Shown: positions 25,004-33,735 of the stretch, in pieces
How positions within the stretch are numbered: position 1 is the stretch's first letter
How the letters are laid out: the number at the start of each line of letters is the position of its first letter
DNA from: an uncultured Bacteriovoracaceae bacterium
Lineage (GTDB): Bacteria > Bdellovibrionota > Bacteriovoracia > Bacteriovoracales > Bacteriovoracaceae
Assembly (NCBI GenBank): GCA_937952395.1
Contig: CALFYV010000090.1
Location: 372,001-436,000 of the forward strand
Length of the DNA: 64,000 nt
Direction: 5' to 3'
The notes under the pieces: model-generated
What the model was told of the DNA's origin: nothing
Seen by the model: only the letters and a program-made list of their open reading frames with translations
The model's database searches: none
Position numbers and translations under genes: made by a program

Positions 25004-25207
25004 TCAGTGTGAGTAGGTCACAGAAATGTCTTCAACCTTGAGAAGCAAAGCGAAACTTTCATCTTCGCTTAGTTCGTCTTCGTCCTCACTGTATTGTTCC
25101 ATCAGATCGTCGTAACCACGATCAAGAACACCATCAAGGGTTTTGCGAGCTTCTTCTTCGGTTACTTCACCGTCGAAATTGATTTCAACCAGGAAAGTAT
25201 GTTTCAT
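25004..25207 (-). CDS. Unknown acidic small protein
   Basis: 67 residues from the ATG at 25207 (GGAG upstream). Strongly acidic (EQYSEDEDELSEDES). Overlaps the upstream stop by four bases. Confidence 0.65.
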   Translation of the reverse strand: MKHTFLVEINFDGEVTEEEARKTLDGVLDRGYDDLMEQYSEDEDELSEDESFALLLKVEDISVTYSH

Positions 25208-25542
25208 TCGTCGATCTCCGCAAATTCCATTTGCAACCAATCTTCAATGATTTCGATTGCACTTTTGATGTTCAGAAACTCCACCAACCGACGATTGGTG
25301 TAAACCTTCTCAGAAGGAATGTTTCCGTCTGAGAAATCAGTTGACTTCCCGCAATAAATGACAATGTAATCACTATTGCGACCTTCTGAAAAGGCAACCT
25401 TTTTGTTGTTGAGTTCAAGAGCAAAACCTTGCTCTCGACCGTTACAATAAGGCTCAACAATCAGCATTTCAAAGTTGTCAGCTTGAGAAGCATAGAGCCC
25501 AGCAAGGACGGCATAGGCTTGTGCGTTTTTGTAAGTAAGCAT
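25204..25542 (-). CDS. Unknown cassette protein
   Basis: 112 residues, AGGAGG upstream. Mixed alpha/beta. First gene of a set of overlapping genes ending with the hydrolase at 24457 and smaller genes. Confidence 0.7.
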   Translation of the reverse strand: MLTYKNAQAYAVLAGLYASQADNFEMLIVEPYCNGREQGFALELNNKKVAFSEGRNSDYIVIYCGKSTDFSDGNIPSEKVYTNRRLVEFLNIKSAIEIIEDWLQMEFAEIDE

Positions 25543-25577
25543 TTGTTTTCCTCCTGCCGTCTAATGTACAACTAGAC

Positions 25578-25876
25578 TCAAGAAACCTTCTTGAGCAAAC
25601 TGGGCGGGCAACGAAATGGTCCCCATCCATACTTTCTGGCTTTTTGGCGATGCTTTTCGACAATGCGAAGCTGAATGTTCTTGGGCAAAATGTCCAATAC
25701 CTCTGCCTCGCAGCAACCAAATACTTTCTGCCCCCGGTAATGCGAACAATGTCGCCAACCGACAAATTATCACGCAAAGCATCTTTGCGACGATTTTGTG
25801 CGGCAGTGATAATCGCATCCAGAGCCTCATCAAACTCGCCCGCCAAAATCTTTCCAGCAATCGTATGGCCGTCCAT
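25578..25876 (-). pseudogene. Split gene, -1 frameshift near 25705-25714
   Basis: Opens MDGHTIAGKILAGEFDEALD ... VGDIVRITGGRKYLVAA, then must shift -1 at GCTGCGAG to continue EAEVLDILPKNIQLRIVEK ... PPSLLKKVS and stop at TGA just before the motif. Both halves are clearly protein-like and the join fits a family pattern (GRKYL-V-A..VVDI). GGGAG upstream of the ATG. Confidence 0.6.
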
Positions 25877-25927
25877 TTGGTTTTTCTCCCTGTGAATTTT
25901 GAAGGATAACTGCCGTTGAATGTACAA

Positions 25928-26233
25928 CTAAACTTGTGAAAGGTCGGACAAGGCGCAAATTACCCTGCGTTCTACTTGCGGGCGAAGAATTCGACAACTG
26001 CCTTCGTCGATCCAAGAAACATCATTAGACCATGCCATTGCAGTGTATCGAGCATCCATTTCAGTGATATCAGAAACAATCATGACTCGACCTTCACAGG
26101 TCAAAATCCACAATTTATTCTGATGTCCTACTATTTGTGAGGTATTATTGCCGTTAATTCTGGGGCGGTAATATCGGATTACTGAGGCTGTGAAAAGAGC
26201 AAAACTGATGAAAAATCCGATGAAGTAATACAT
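25928..26233 (-). CDS. Membrane-anchored unknown protein
   Basis: 101 residues, one N-terminal transmembrane helix (about 3-20). The only Shine-Dalgarno candidate (AGGGG) lies inside the 3' arm of the terminator-like hairpin immediately upstream, so translation may depend on hairpin opening. No motif copy precedes it. Confidence 0.65.
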   Translation of the reverse strand: MYYFIGFFISFALFTASVIRYYRPRINGNNTSQIVGHQNKLWILTCEGRVMIVSDITEMDARYTAMAWSNDVSWIDEGSCRILRPQVERRVICALSDLSQV

Positions 26234-26280
26234 AAAAATCCCCTGGGTGGTAATAGTTTATATATCGCCACCCAGGGGAA
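26234..26280 (-). terminator. Terminator hairpin overlapping the next ribosome binding site
   Basis: CCCCTGGGTGG pairs with CCACCCAGGGG (11 pairs) followed on the minus strand by ATTTTT and then ATG. It ends the AT-hook gene and hides the AGGGG of the following gene. Confidence 0.8.
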
Positions 26281-26288
26281 ATTATTCT

Positions 26289-26570
26289 CTAGGCAGCCTT
26301 GGCCGGGCGACCCTTGGGCAGCTTGATCTTGTGTCGCTTGGCGAGCTTGCCGATGGTCGGCGGGCTGATGCCCAGCGGCTTCGGAACGATCTTCAGGTCA
26401 CGTTCCTGGAATTCGGCACTGCCTTGGCGACCCTTCTTGGGCTTCGGCGCATTGAGGATGTTTCGGACCTTCGTGGCGTTGTTGTGCTTCTTCAGCAAAC
26501 CAACGATGTAACTCTCGACCGCACCTGTATATACAGCAGGACGGCCACGCTTCGGGGTGGTGGTAGCCAT
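26289..26570 (-). CDS. AT-hook plus helix-turn-helix protein
   Basis: 93 residues. KRGRP (7-11) is an AT-hook core, a second GRP lies near the C-terminus, and GISPPTIGKLAKRHKIKL is a likely HTH. Paralog of the product at 43290. Both genes end in strong terminators and in Ala-Ala, suggesting abundant, possibly short-lived DNA-binding proteins. Confidence 0.7.
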   Translation of the reverse strand: MATTTPKRGRPAVYTGAVESYIVGLLKKHNNATKVRNILNAPKPKKGRQGSAEFQERDLKIVPKPLGISPPTIGKLAKRHKIKLPKGRPAKAA

Positions 26571-26631
26571 ATTCTGGGAACCCTCCAAAAACCTATGCCC
26601 TGCTTTTACGCAGCAGGACTTCAATGTACAA

Positions 26632-26859
26632 CTAATCTTTCAACATTCGCTCGATTAGTTGCTTGTCTTCTTCACGGCTTTCCATGCCTAGGCTTTGACT
26701 TTTCCCCCACACGCTAACACCATTGGTGATGTCAACAAAGCCCGCACTTAAGACTCTGAACCCTCGGGCGACCATAGCATGTTCCACCACATGGTGGAAA
26801 ATGATAGGTAATTCGGCCCCATAGTGCTCAATTACAATGTATTTGGCTGGGTCTTTCAT
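26632..26859 (-). CDS. Unknown small protein
   Basis: 75 residues: YIVIEHYGAELPIIFHHVVEH ... VSAGFVDI ... SVSLGMESR-type pattern I recall as a common phage hypothetical. Weak upstream purine stretch; short gap after the preceding gene. Confidence 0.65.
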   Translation of the reverse strand: MKDPAKYIVIEHYGAELPIIFHHVVEHAMVARGFRVLSAGFVDITNGVSVWGKSQSLGMESREEDKQLIERMLKD

Positions 26860-26865
26860 GGCTGC

Positions 26866-27117
26866 TTACTCTTCTTCATACCCATCAAACCAGCCAATAC
26901 CCTGAGTAGCCGGATCACCGCAATGTGATCTGGCTTCCTCAAGATCGCATCCCTCTTTAATTACTTCCCTCGGCAGCCCTTCTTGGCGAAATCTTACAAT
27001 TCTGAATGTGCGACTGTTCCAACATTCATTGCACATTCTGTCAGACCGATTCGCCTCTTCCGAAGAGGAAGCTTCGTAAACATTGCTACACCGTGGGCAA
27101 TTGGTGATATTAGGCAC
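26866..27117 (-). CDS. Zinc-binding small protein, GTG start
   Basis: 83 residues from the GTG at 27117, which has AGGAGG upstream and overlaps the preceding stop. CPRC and CNEC form a likely zinc site. Confidence 0.65.
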   Translation of the reverse strand: MPNITNCPRCSNVYEASSSEEANRSDRMCNECWNSRTFRIVRFRQEGLPREVIKEGCDLEEARSHCGDPATQGIGWFDGYEEE

Positions 27118-27454
27118 CCACTTCCTCCTCTCGGTAGATCGACCGGACACACTTCGCCTGATCGACAACCCGCTGAGCAAAGCAATTCATAGCTTCGACC
27201 AACTGATCGGCACGGAAATAGTTGCCTTGATAAAAACTCGGCTTGCTACACTCCAGGTGGCCGCTCACCGGATCAATTTCATATTCATTGAAACTCTCGT
27301 AGTGAACCACAAACTCTTCACCCTTTTGGTAAAGGACCGTGCGGTAAGGAAGAGTGCCAGGCTGTTTCACCACAGGTGAAGTCGCCAGATAACGGATGTT
27401 TGGGTTAGCTGCCGGGTCCGCATCCAGTCGATCACGCAGGTCATACATTTTCAT
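27110..27454 (-). CDS. Unknown cassette protein
   Basis: 114 residues from the ATG at 27454 (GGGAG upstream). Mixed alpha/beta. Coupled to the zinc gene downstream. Confidence 0.7.
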   Translation of the reverse strand: MKMYDLRDRLDADPAANPNIRYLATSPVVKQPGTLPYRTVLYQKGEEFVVHYESFNEYEIDPVSGHLECSKPSFYQGNYFRADQLVEAMNCFAQRVVDQAKCVRSIYREEEVGA

Positions 27455-27509
27455 GATTGTTTCTCCCAAGTTAAGGATGGTTCGTTTGGTCGATGAATGT
27501 ACAAAGAAA

Positions 27510-27823
27510 CTAGAGTTCGATTTCGTAGCCGTTTACTTGTCCTTCATCAAGTGCGGCTTGTAACTTCGCAACATATTCTCTGCCGCTTTTACTTGGTTCT
27601 CAGGGAAAAATTGAGGGAAACAGTAGATCACAAGAGCAGAATCGCAATCTTCCTCATACCAATTTCCACCGGCCCAAGTATCCTCCTCACGAAAAGGACT
27701 TGGCATTTCCAGGCGACGAGTATCGGACAATTTGAATCCGCCGTGACTTGCCGTGGAATAAAAAGTAATTCCACGAGCAATGTTGTTTGAATGTTGGGCT
27801 CGACCCCAAGGGGTATTAATCAT
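27510..27823 (-). pseudogene. Split gene, -1 frameshift near 27592-27602
   Basis: Starts MINTPWGRAQHSNNIARGI ... WYEEDCDSALVIYCFPQFF, then needs a -1 shift near GAGAACCAAG to enter SGREYVAKLQAALDEGQVNG and stop at TAG beside the motif. Without the shift the frame ends in PHLMKDK. Start overlaps the upstream stop with GGAGG. Confidence 0.55.
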
Positions 27824-28017
27824 TGCTCCTCCAAGGATTTCAAGTGTTCAAGACATACTTCTTGTGCTTGTTCTTTAGACTGCATGTCGGGGAAATGATG
27901 CAACATTCCATAAGCAGAAACGTTGCCATGCCACCGACCAGATTCTTCATAGACACCACAACCATGAAGTTGAGTGCCATAGAACCATGTTTGTGCGTCT
28001 TCGTCGAACGTCCACAT
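27820..28017 (-). CDS. Small protein with start codon abutting the motif
   Basis: 65 residues. The ATG lies three bases after the motif GTACATT, leaving no room for a Shine-Dalgarno. Likely translated from a leaderless or nearly leaderless mRNA if the motif marks the 5' end. Trp/His-rich N-terminal half. Confidence 0.65.
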   Translation of the reverse strand: MWTFDEDAQTWFYGTQLHGCGVYEESGRWHGNVSAYGMLHHFPDMQSKEQAQEVCLEHLKSLEEQ

Positions 28018-28028
28018 AATGTACAACT

Positions 28029-28562
28029 TTACTTCAAGGGGTTGAGTTTCAGATTGATTAAATCAAGCCGAAACCGAAAAGCATCCGACTCCTTTTTGAA
28101 GTAAGCAATGGTGCCCTCATTACCAGTGCTAACTCCATACCAACCAAGATCATTAGGAACTAGGTCTGGGGGATCGACAACAACATCTGCCAACATTTGT
28201 TCGAGTAAAGGCTGTTTGTTGAAAAAGGCAAGAATTTCATCTTTGTTCAGAAGACTCTTGCGAAATCCAAGAGGCAAATTGCTGTATCGCTCGAATTGTT
28301 CAGGCGTCAGTGCCCAAAAATCATTCTTGGTTACAAAGAAATAGGATGAAGTCTCAAGAGGTTGCGGGTTGATTGAATGCAATTCAATCACATCGCCATA
28401 GCTAACACCCGGCAATCGTTGAGGCTGATGTTCATTCTGGCCGTTGCAGAAAATACGATCCAAAAGCTCATCTTGCGATAGGTGCGGGACATCCTCATCG
28501 GGAACATCAACGTAGCGAGTAATCCCCGTAGAACAACCAAACAGATGAACTTTATATTTCAT
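28029..28562 (-). CDS. Unknown protein, 'FGCSTGITR' type
   Basis: 177 residues, GGAG upstream. KVHLFGCSTGITRYVDVPDE ... IFCNGQNEHQPQ ... VSYGDVIEL recalls a conserved phage hypothetical. No enzymatic motif assigned. Confidence 0.75.
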   Translation of the reverse strand: MKYKVHLFGCSTGITRYVDVPDEDVPHLSQDELLDRIFCNGQNEHQPQRLPGVSYGDVIELHSINPQPLETSSYFFVTKNDFWALTPEQFERYSNLPLGFRKSLLNKDEILAFFNKQPLLEQMLADVVVDPPDLVPNDLGWYGVSTGNEGTIAYFKKESDAFRFRLDLINLKLNPLK

Positions 28563-28604
28563 GGTTTTCTCCTACACCCGATTGTACAAGTAAACTCGGT
28601 CCTT

Positions 28605-28644
28605 GGGGGAGGGACAGAAGACGACCAAATCCCGTCCCTCCCCC
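28605..28644 (-). terminator. Long GC hairpin between cassettes
   Basis: GGGGGAGGGAC pairs with GTCCCTCCCCC (11 pairs) after the gene at 28662 and before the motif at 28584. No T-run, so termination is uncertain. Confidence 0.55.
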
Positions 28645-28661
28645 ACCTGCACCTGGGAGAT

Positions 28662-29096
28662 TTATGCTACCTGTTCTTCTGGGTCTTTCTCGAATTCAGG
28701 CTCTCCAAACTTTTCTGCCAAAAAAGCCAACAAATCTTTTTCCCGCTCAATTGGCCGATGCTGATCCCTGAAAAGGTTTTCGCTCAACAATTTGAGAAAC
28801 TGCTTCTCTGTCAAACGAGAGGCGTTGGTAAACAAACCAATCCGACGTTTTACATCGAAAAGAGTAATCGGCCACTCATGCCGTTTACCTTGCTCACTGT
28901 AATACATCGAGGCCCCAAAAGCCTGCTCCCATACACGAATTCGTTGGTAAAATTCAACGTAATTCTTTTCGGTGATTTCGGAAATCCCGATTGCCATCGT
29001 TTTGAAAACAATGGCATCAGTAATGTTTCTATGCGTGCGGTTGTTCGCAAGCTCTTCCCAGTTATGGACTTTTTCGAGACTCCAATCCAAAGACAT
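28662..29096 (-). CDS. Unknown cassette protein
   Basis: 144 residues, GGGAG upstream. N-terminus MSLDWSLE ... NITD recalls a phage family opening MSLD. Helical, ends EEQVA. Confidence 0.7.
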   Translation of the reverse strand: MSLDWSLEKVHNWEELANNRTHRNITDAIVFKTMAIGISEITEKNYVEFYQRIRVWEQAFGASMYYSEQGKRHEWPITLFDVKRRIGLFTNASRLTEKQFLKLLSENLFRDQHRPIEREKDLLAFLAEKFGEPEFEKDPEEQVA

Positions 29097-29151
29097 TGTA
29101 TTCTCCCAAGATAAGTGAAAGGTTGATCCGCCGACCTATTGTACAACTAAA

Positions 29152-29598
29152 CTAATTGTAGCAGTGGCCGCAACCGCAACTGTCGTCTTCGTAATCGGGG
29201 TCTTCCTCGACCTCGCCATAACAATGGGCACACTCATCATATTCGGGCTCGGGGTCTTCCTCGACAATCTCGGATTCGTCAGCGTCGTTGTCGGGCTCAA
29301 CAGGCTGTTCCTCTTCGAGCTTCAAGGTGTAGCGGTGAGTAAGATCACCAGCCAAGCCAGGGAGAACAAAAACCACAAACAAATCGCCAATCGAGGCAAT
29401 GCCGTTCAAAAACGGATTGACCAAACCATGACACTCACCATTGCCAGCAGGAACAACCTTGGTGTGAGTGTTGTCGGTGAAGCGAACCCGAACGCCAGCA
29501 ACCACGTTCACATTGCAGGTTACATAGGCAATAGGCACATGGATTGCGTCCAACTTGCCCGGATAACCCGCCTCAATGTTACCAATCTTCATCGCCAT
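29152..29598 (-). CDS. Unknown protein with acidic Cys-rich tail
   Basis: 148 residues from the ATG at 29598 (GGGAG upstream). Beta-rich N-terminal domain, then an extremely acidic tail (VEPDNDADESEIVEEDPEPE) ending CAHC ... CGCGHC, a possible metal site. Acid tail could mimic DNA. Confidence 0.7.
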   Translation of the reverse strand: MAMKIGNIEAGYPGKLDAIHVPIAYVTCNVNVVAGVRVRFTDNTHTKVVPAGNGECHGLVNPFLNGIASIGDLFVVFVLPGLAGDLTHRYTLKLEEEQPVEPDNDADESEIVEEDPEPEYDECAHCYGEVEEDPDYEDDSCGCGHCYN

Positions 29599-29647
29599 CT
29601 TTATTTCTCCCTTTTTGGTTGTCCAGGAATGCTCAACTATTGTATAA

Positions 29648-29887
29648 CTAAACTCCCGGCGATGGAACTCCCGTCTCAATTACGCACAGAGCTTCATCGA
29701 GAACTGCACGTAAGTTTTCCAGGTCATTCCGATCCAGATGAGTTAATCGGGCTGCAATTGCAGGAATTGCCGTTTCATCGCCATATTCCTGAAATGCGTA
29801 TTTTGTTTGGACTACCCCGTTAATCAGGGTGGCGCCAACAAATTCCGCACGCCGTTTTATATCTCTAGGGGGCCACTCAGCACTCAT
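29648..29887 (-). CDS. Unknown small protein
   Basis: 79 residues, start inside the end of the upstream gene with AAGGTG. Helical C-terminus. Motif copy after it is a variant (GTAT core). Motif gives final Val and stop. Confidence 0.65.
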   Translation of the reverse strand: MSAEWPPRDIKRRAEFVGATLINGVVQTKYAFQEYGDETAIPAIAARLTHLDRNDLENLRAVLDEALCVIETGVPSPGV

Positions 29888-30455
29888 TTAACACCTTCTT
29901 TGTCAGTCGATGACGATACCAACTGGATGCCTTGTTATACAAGGTCATTCCAATATAGTTTTCGCCTTTAAGGATATATCTTGTGAAATTGTCAATGTAA
30001 TGTCTGAGAGCTTTGCCTTTGCTGTTCTTAGCAACAAAAGTCAAGGTTTCATACAAAGTGTTGTTGCCAGAGATTTCCTCGTGGATTGCAAGCTCATACA
30101 CCGTGAATCCCGCCAACGGTAGAGAGTCAATCAAATCCCCGTATCGGTCGTCACTGTAATCAGTTACCTTGTCGAACAAAGGCTTATACAAAGCACTTGC
30201 TTTTTCTTTATATGCCTTGGCATAGGCAACCAAGTCTTCGTCTTTAGCATCAATGAAAAAGTTTGCAATTGCGTCTTCGGTTGTTTTTTGCCAATCGAAA
30301 ACCGTTGTGACGATGGAATCTTGCAGCATTCCAGTCAGCTTCCAGAAAACCTCATTGGAACAAGGTTCTACTTTATTTTGAAAGTAATTCTTAAATTTTT
30401 GCTCCCAATTATGATAGGCTTCTGCATAAGCGAGAGCAGCTTCTTCGAGTTTCAT
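29877..30455 (-). CDS. Unknown helical protein
   Basis: 192 residues from the ATG at 30455 (AAAGGAG upstream). Largely helical, aromatic-rich. No domain recognised. Confidence 0.7.
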   Translation of the reverse strand: MKLEEAALAYAEAYHNWEQKFKNYFQNKVEPCSNEVFWKLTGMLQDSIVTTVFDWQKTTEDAIANFFIDAKDEDLVAYAKAYKEKASALYKPLFDKVTDYSDDRYGDLIDSLPLAGFTVYELAIHEEISGNNTLYETLTFVAKNSKGKALRHYIDNFTRYILKGENYIGMTLYNKASSWYRHRLTKKVLNEC

Positions 30456-30503
30456 GGTCATCTCCTTTTGGTCGTTCAATGTACAACTAAACTTGGGGCT
30501 CAA

Positions 30504-30535
30504 CCTTGGCTAGGCGGGAGGAAACCTAGCCAAGG
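30504..30535 (-). terminator. Hairpin between cassettes
   Basis: CCTTGGCTAGG pairs with CCTAGCCAAGG (11 pairs), with an outer GGCTC/GAGCC. Lies after the DUF6876-like gene and before the motif at 30481; no T-run. Confidence 0.55.
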
Positions 30536-30554
30536 GAGCCTCCAAACGGGGATG

Positions 30555-30932
30555 TCAATTCTCAGTGGGCAACATGATGACATATCGTCTGTCATCAATG
30601 GGAGCCACGTAAAGAGCAATCTCATCCAGAGGAAAATCCGTGAACTCGATTTCCTGCCGCACCGTGGGCTTGTGTCCCGAGTCCTTCTTACAAGTAAGGA
30701 CGGCGCCATTTCCCTTCCGCTCAAGCTTCCAAAACTGAATTTCTCGAAGCATCTGGTGCTTAAGACAATCGGGCTGATGAGACGCAATTGCATCCATTAG
30801 CCAGTAGGCGTTTCCCTCCTCGGCTACATGCTTGGCCCCATCCGTCAGGAACATATTTCGAAACAAAATGCTCCACGGATGATAGGCCGTGGTCCCGTAA
30901 AACTGACTCAGGTCGCTTTTACTCAACGTCAT
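30555..30932 (-). CDS. DUF6876-like protein
   Basis: 125 residues. LSQFYGTTAYHPWS, LTDGAKHVAEE.NAYWLMDAIASHQ, QFWKLE, EFTDFPLDEIALYVAP and VIMLPTE match the DUF6876 pattern as I recall it; function unknown. GGGAG upstream. Confidence 0.75.
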   Translation of the reverse strand: MTLSKSDLSQFYGTTAYHPWSILFRNMFLTDGAKHVAEEGNAYWLMDAIASHQPDCLKHQMLREIQFWKLERKGNGAVLTCKKDSGHKPTVRQEIEFTDFPLDEIALYVAPIDDRRYVIMLPTEN

Positions 30933-30947
30933 GAAATTCTCCCAAAT

Positions 30948-31208
30948 TTAAGGACAGTTGGCCGGGGCTTCGTCTAGAACTTCCCGACTTACAACGTCGA
31001 ACACCAACATGTTATATCGCAAATCTGCAAAGAAACCTTGGTCCAAAGCTCGTTGGAATTCCTTTGCAAATTCTCGACGATGGCCTTCATCTGCATCGAG
31101 ACAATCTTCATTCATCACGACTTCAATCATGTAACGAGCAGTCTTCACCGGCAAATTCGACACGTTACTTCGACTGCATTCGATTACTAGTTTGCTATCG
31201 CATGGCAT
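30948..31208 (-). CDS. Unknown small protein
   Basis: 86 residues from the ATG at 31208; AAGGA follows the motif directly, so the ribosome site overlaps the motif edge. Mixed alpha/beta. Confidence 0.65.
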   Translation of the reverse strand: MPCDSKLVIECSRSNVSNLPVKTARYMIEVVMNEDCLDADEGHRREFAKEFQRALDQGFFADLRYNMLVFDVVSREVLDEAPANCP

Positions 31209-31232
31209 GGCCAATTCCTTGTACAACTAAAC

Positions 31233-31478
31233 TTAGGCTTCCTGAAAGTTGTAGTAAAGCCTCGGATCATGTTGGAACTCAAGGCTGCCCTTCTTGCCGT
31301 CACTCTTGCGACGAACCACGACGAACGGAGCACCAAACCCAAGAACCTGAAAGTCTTTTTGAAGTTCGGAAGTATCCCACACCTGTCCGTATTGAGCTTC
31401 TAGAGCTTCACGACTACCAGGGTTGGCATTGATTTCGGCAACACGTTGGCGACGATAGGCTTCGGTTTCGTCAGTCAT
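31233..31478 (-). CDS. Unknown small protein
   Basis: 81 residues from the second of two ATG codons after AAAGGAG. Starts inside the end of the basic gene upstream. Ends QEA. Confidence 0.65.
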   Translation of the reverse strand: MTDETEAYRRQRVAEINANPGSREALEAQYGQVWDTSELQKDFQVLGFGAPFVVVRRKSDGKKGSLEFQHDPRLYYNFQEA

Positions 31479-31647
31479 CATTCTCCTTTTTTTCCAATTT
31501 CTCCAATCGCTTGGCGATTTTGGCTCGCTCTTTCTTGGCGGCAAAACCCTTTTTGTCCAACCACTTGAGTTGGTCCTTCGGACTGCGCCGATTCTCAACC
31601 AACTCAGCAGCACGCTTACGCTTTTCCTCTTTACTACGATGGCTCAT
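31471..31647 (-). CDS. Lys/Arg-rich small protein
   Basis: 58 residues, very basic (KEEKRKRAAELVENRR ... KKGFAAKKERAKIAKRLEKL). AAAGGAG begins right after the motif TTGTAC. Likely nucleic-acid-binding. Overlaps the following gene by eight bases. Confidence 0.65.
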   Translation of the reverse strand: MSHRSKEEKRKRAAELVENRRSPKDQLKWLDKKGFAAKKERAKIAKRLEKLEKKENDD

Positions 31648-31664
31648 AGCTCTCCTTTGTACAA

Positions 31665-31907
31665 TTAAACTTCAATTGTAACGGAACTCGTTTGCACTGT
31701 TGGATAATGAACTCCCTTGTTCAACACAAGCCAGTAAATAAACTCACTGTCAGCTTCAGGCTCAGCTACTTCTTCCCGCCATTCGTCCCAATAGTCAACA
31801 ACATTTTGCTCAAAATTAGGATCATTGTGTTGAACTGCACCAATGTAGATCGGCTCTCCCCCGAAAGATCGAGTATAAATACCAGTAATTTCCGTTTGTG
31901 GCGTCAT
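31665..31907 (-). CDS. Unknown acidic small protein
   Basis: 80 residues, AAAGGTG upstream, start overlapping the upstream stop. Trp/Tyr-rich acidic centre. Motif supplies Val and stop. Confidence 0.65.
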   Translation of the reverse strand: MTPQTEITGIYTRSFGGEPIYIGAVQHNDPNFEQNVVDYWDEWREEVAEPEADSEFIYWLVLNKGVHYPTVQTSSVTIEV

Positions 31908-32095
31908 GCTTCACCTTTGTTGGCACGGTAATCTCTTACTGCCTGCATAATCGTGGGTCCGCAACCCAGGACTTCAGTGCCTACGGGTGCGTCATACCAG
32001 TTGTAAATAACAAACTTACCCTCTTGGTAGCTAAGACTAGGCCCACCGTAATCTGAACCTAAAATTTTGATCAATTCTTTTTCCATTGGCGTCAT
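31904..32095 (-). CDS. Unknown small protein
   Basis: 63 residues, AGGGAG upstream. Beta-strand centre (KFVIYNWYDAPVGTEVLGCG). No family recognised. Confidence 0.6.
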   Translation of the reverse strand: MTPMEKELIKILGSDYGGPSLSYQEGKFVIYNWYDAPVGTEVLGCGPTIMQAVRDYRANKGEA

Positions 32096-32171
32096 GTTGC
32101 AGTCTCCCTATAAATTTAATTTGATTGGCAACGATTTTCATGCTTCACCTTTGTACAATTAAACTAACCAA

Positions 32172-32558
32172 TTAGGCTTCTCGGGGGCTGCAATCCATAC
32201 CTGACGCTTTCAAACGGGCACGCTCTTCTGACGCTTTCAAACGGGCACGCTCTTCTGCCTGCAAATAGTATTCATACGAATACTTACCTTGTGCAAAGTC
32301 ATACCATGCTTGAAAGTGGGCGATGCTCAGCCAGGGGTATTTTGGTAAATGTAACTCAATTTCGGGATACCAACCCAAAGTATCATTCCATTTCCAAGTT
32401 ATGGAAGTAACTTCGAGTTGCAAAGTCCTTGGACCTTGTTGTGTCTTCCAAGTATTATCGGAATTGATTCTGTCGCCCACATGAGGCAATGCAGGAAGTT
32501 CCTTCGGCCACGTTTCAGCCGGTGATAAATCCAAATTTGATCGGCAAACGACTTTCAT
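32172..32558 (-). CDS. Unknown protein with duplicated C-terminal peptide
   Basis: 128 residues. The C-terminus repeats EERARLKAS, encoded by a 27-base tandem duplication near 32202-32258. Opens MKVVCRSNLDLSPA; pattern recalls a phage hypothetical. Start overlaps the upstream stop. Confidence 0.7.
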   Translation of the reverse strand: MKVVCRSNLDLSPAETWPKELPALPHVGDRINSDNTWKTQQGPRTLQLEVTSITWKWNDTLGWYPEIELHLPKYPWLSIAHFQAWYDFAQGKYSYEYYLQAEERARLKASEERARLKASGMDCSPREA

Positions 32559-33505
32559 GCTTCACCTTTGTACAAATTAACTTGTTTCGACAAGGCGTCC
32601 AAGAATTTATTGACATTCTTTTGACCTTTGAACTCCAACTGTTCAAAGTTTTGATAGTCAAAAATTGGAGACTTGACCGCTGCTCCTGCTTTATCTTTTA
32701 ACAGACCACCAAGAGAAGCAACAAGTTCGTTATAATCTCCAACCTCTTGAGTCAGAGTTTTAACGTTATAGGTGGCCGGATGCCACACATACGTAGGTTG
32801 TCGCCCTTCGGCATATGCCTCTTCCCAGTCATCCGAATAGGTGCTGGGGCCATACTTCCCCTCATCCTCAATTGTGACCTTCATCGCCGGAAGTTCAGCA
32901 ATTCTGTCAAGTAAAGTAATGACAGAAATATGGCATTTCAGGAAATTCGCAAGCCCACCACAAGCAGGATTACTTGCGTATTGGGTTTTGCAAAAAGACT
33001 GCCATTGCCAACCGGAAAATTTGGTGGGGACAGTTCGTGGTCCTGGTTCAATGCTTCTGGGGTCTTTGTTCTTCCACTTAAAATACTTTTTTGTATTGAC
33101 TTGTGGACGCCCGCCCTCTTTGTAAATCAAAAACTTTTGATCTTCAAAAGCACAGTAGTCTAAAGTAATTTCTTTAGGATACACACATAGACCGAGATTA
33201 ACTGGCTCCGAACCAGGACCAGGGATTGCTGTAAAGGCAATTGCCCGCTCTGCGTTTATTCTTTGGCTTTTACGGTCATTCCAGGGATAGGTGAAATAAT
33301 CCCCAGCTTGAATTAGCAACCACTGAAGAGGGTCATTTGGGTCTTCAATTCGTTGAGAAATTTCCTGTCCGCTTATATCGACAATATCTGTCACTTCATC
33401 AAACGGAAGGTCAAGCGCCAGTTGTCGCATTCGCTCGACAAGTTGTGCAGGCCGCTTAGGAGATTTCCCGGTGTATTTGAGCGTGTAATGTACAGTTAAT
33501 CCCAT
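32555..33505 (-). CDS. MGLTVHY-type conserved unknown protein
   Basis: 316 residues, the longest cassette. Opens MGLTVHYTLKYTG and contains FCKTQYASNPACGG and LANFLKCHISVITLLDRI; I associate this with planctomycete hypotheticals. No catalytic motif assigned. Start overlaps the upstream stop (TAAATG) with GGGAGG upstream; a GTACATT string within its first codons is coding. Confidence 0.75.
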   Translation of the reverse strand: MGLTVHYTLKYTGKSPKRPAQLVERMRQLALDLPFDEVTDIVDISGQEISQRIEDPNDPLQWLLIQAGDYFTYPWNDRKSQRINAERAIAFTAIPGPGSEPVNLGLCVYPKEITLDYCAFEDQKFLIYKEGGRPQVNTKKYFKWKNKDPRSIEPGPRTVPTKFSGWQWQSFCKTQYASNPACGGLANFLKCHISVITLLDRIAELPAMKVTIEDEGKYGPSTYSDDWEEAYAEGRQPTYVWHPATYNVKTLTQEVGDYNELVASLGGLLKDKAGAAVKSPIFDYQNFEQLEFKGQKNVNKFLDALSKQVNLYKGEA

Positions 33506-33712
33506 TTAGGATGTTTCCCTCCCCAACCACTTGTCCTTAGTAATCCAGCCATATTCTGGGAAGTAAACCCAAGTGGCATGGAGAATATCATTTTCACACT
33601 TCAGAAGTCCGCATCGGTGCAACTCGTCGGTAATATCACGATCTCTCTTAGAGAGACGAGATACATTGACCCCCTTAAACATCTGAGCAATCTTTTTCAA
33701 CGAGCCAATCAT
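33506..33712 (-). CDS. Unknown small protein
   Basis: 68 residues, AAGGGA right after the motif. Basic HTH-like N-terminal half (SRLSKRDRDITDELHRCGLL) may be a winged helix. Weak call. Confidence 0.65.
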   Translation of the reverse strand: MIGSLKKIAQMFKGVNVSRLSKRDRDITDELHRCGLLKCENDILHATWVYFPEYGWITKDKWLGRETS

Positions 33713-33735
33713 ACCATCCCTTTGTACAATTAAAC

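Noticed and set aside
33483..33500. Motif copy at 33490
   Set aside because: GTACATTA here lies inside the first codons of the 316-residue gene and the match is poor; probably chance.
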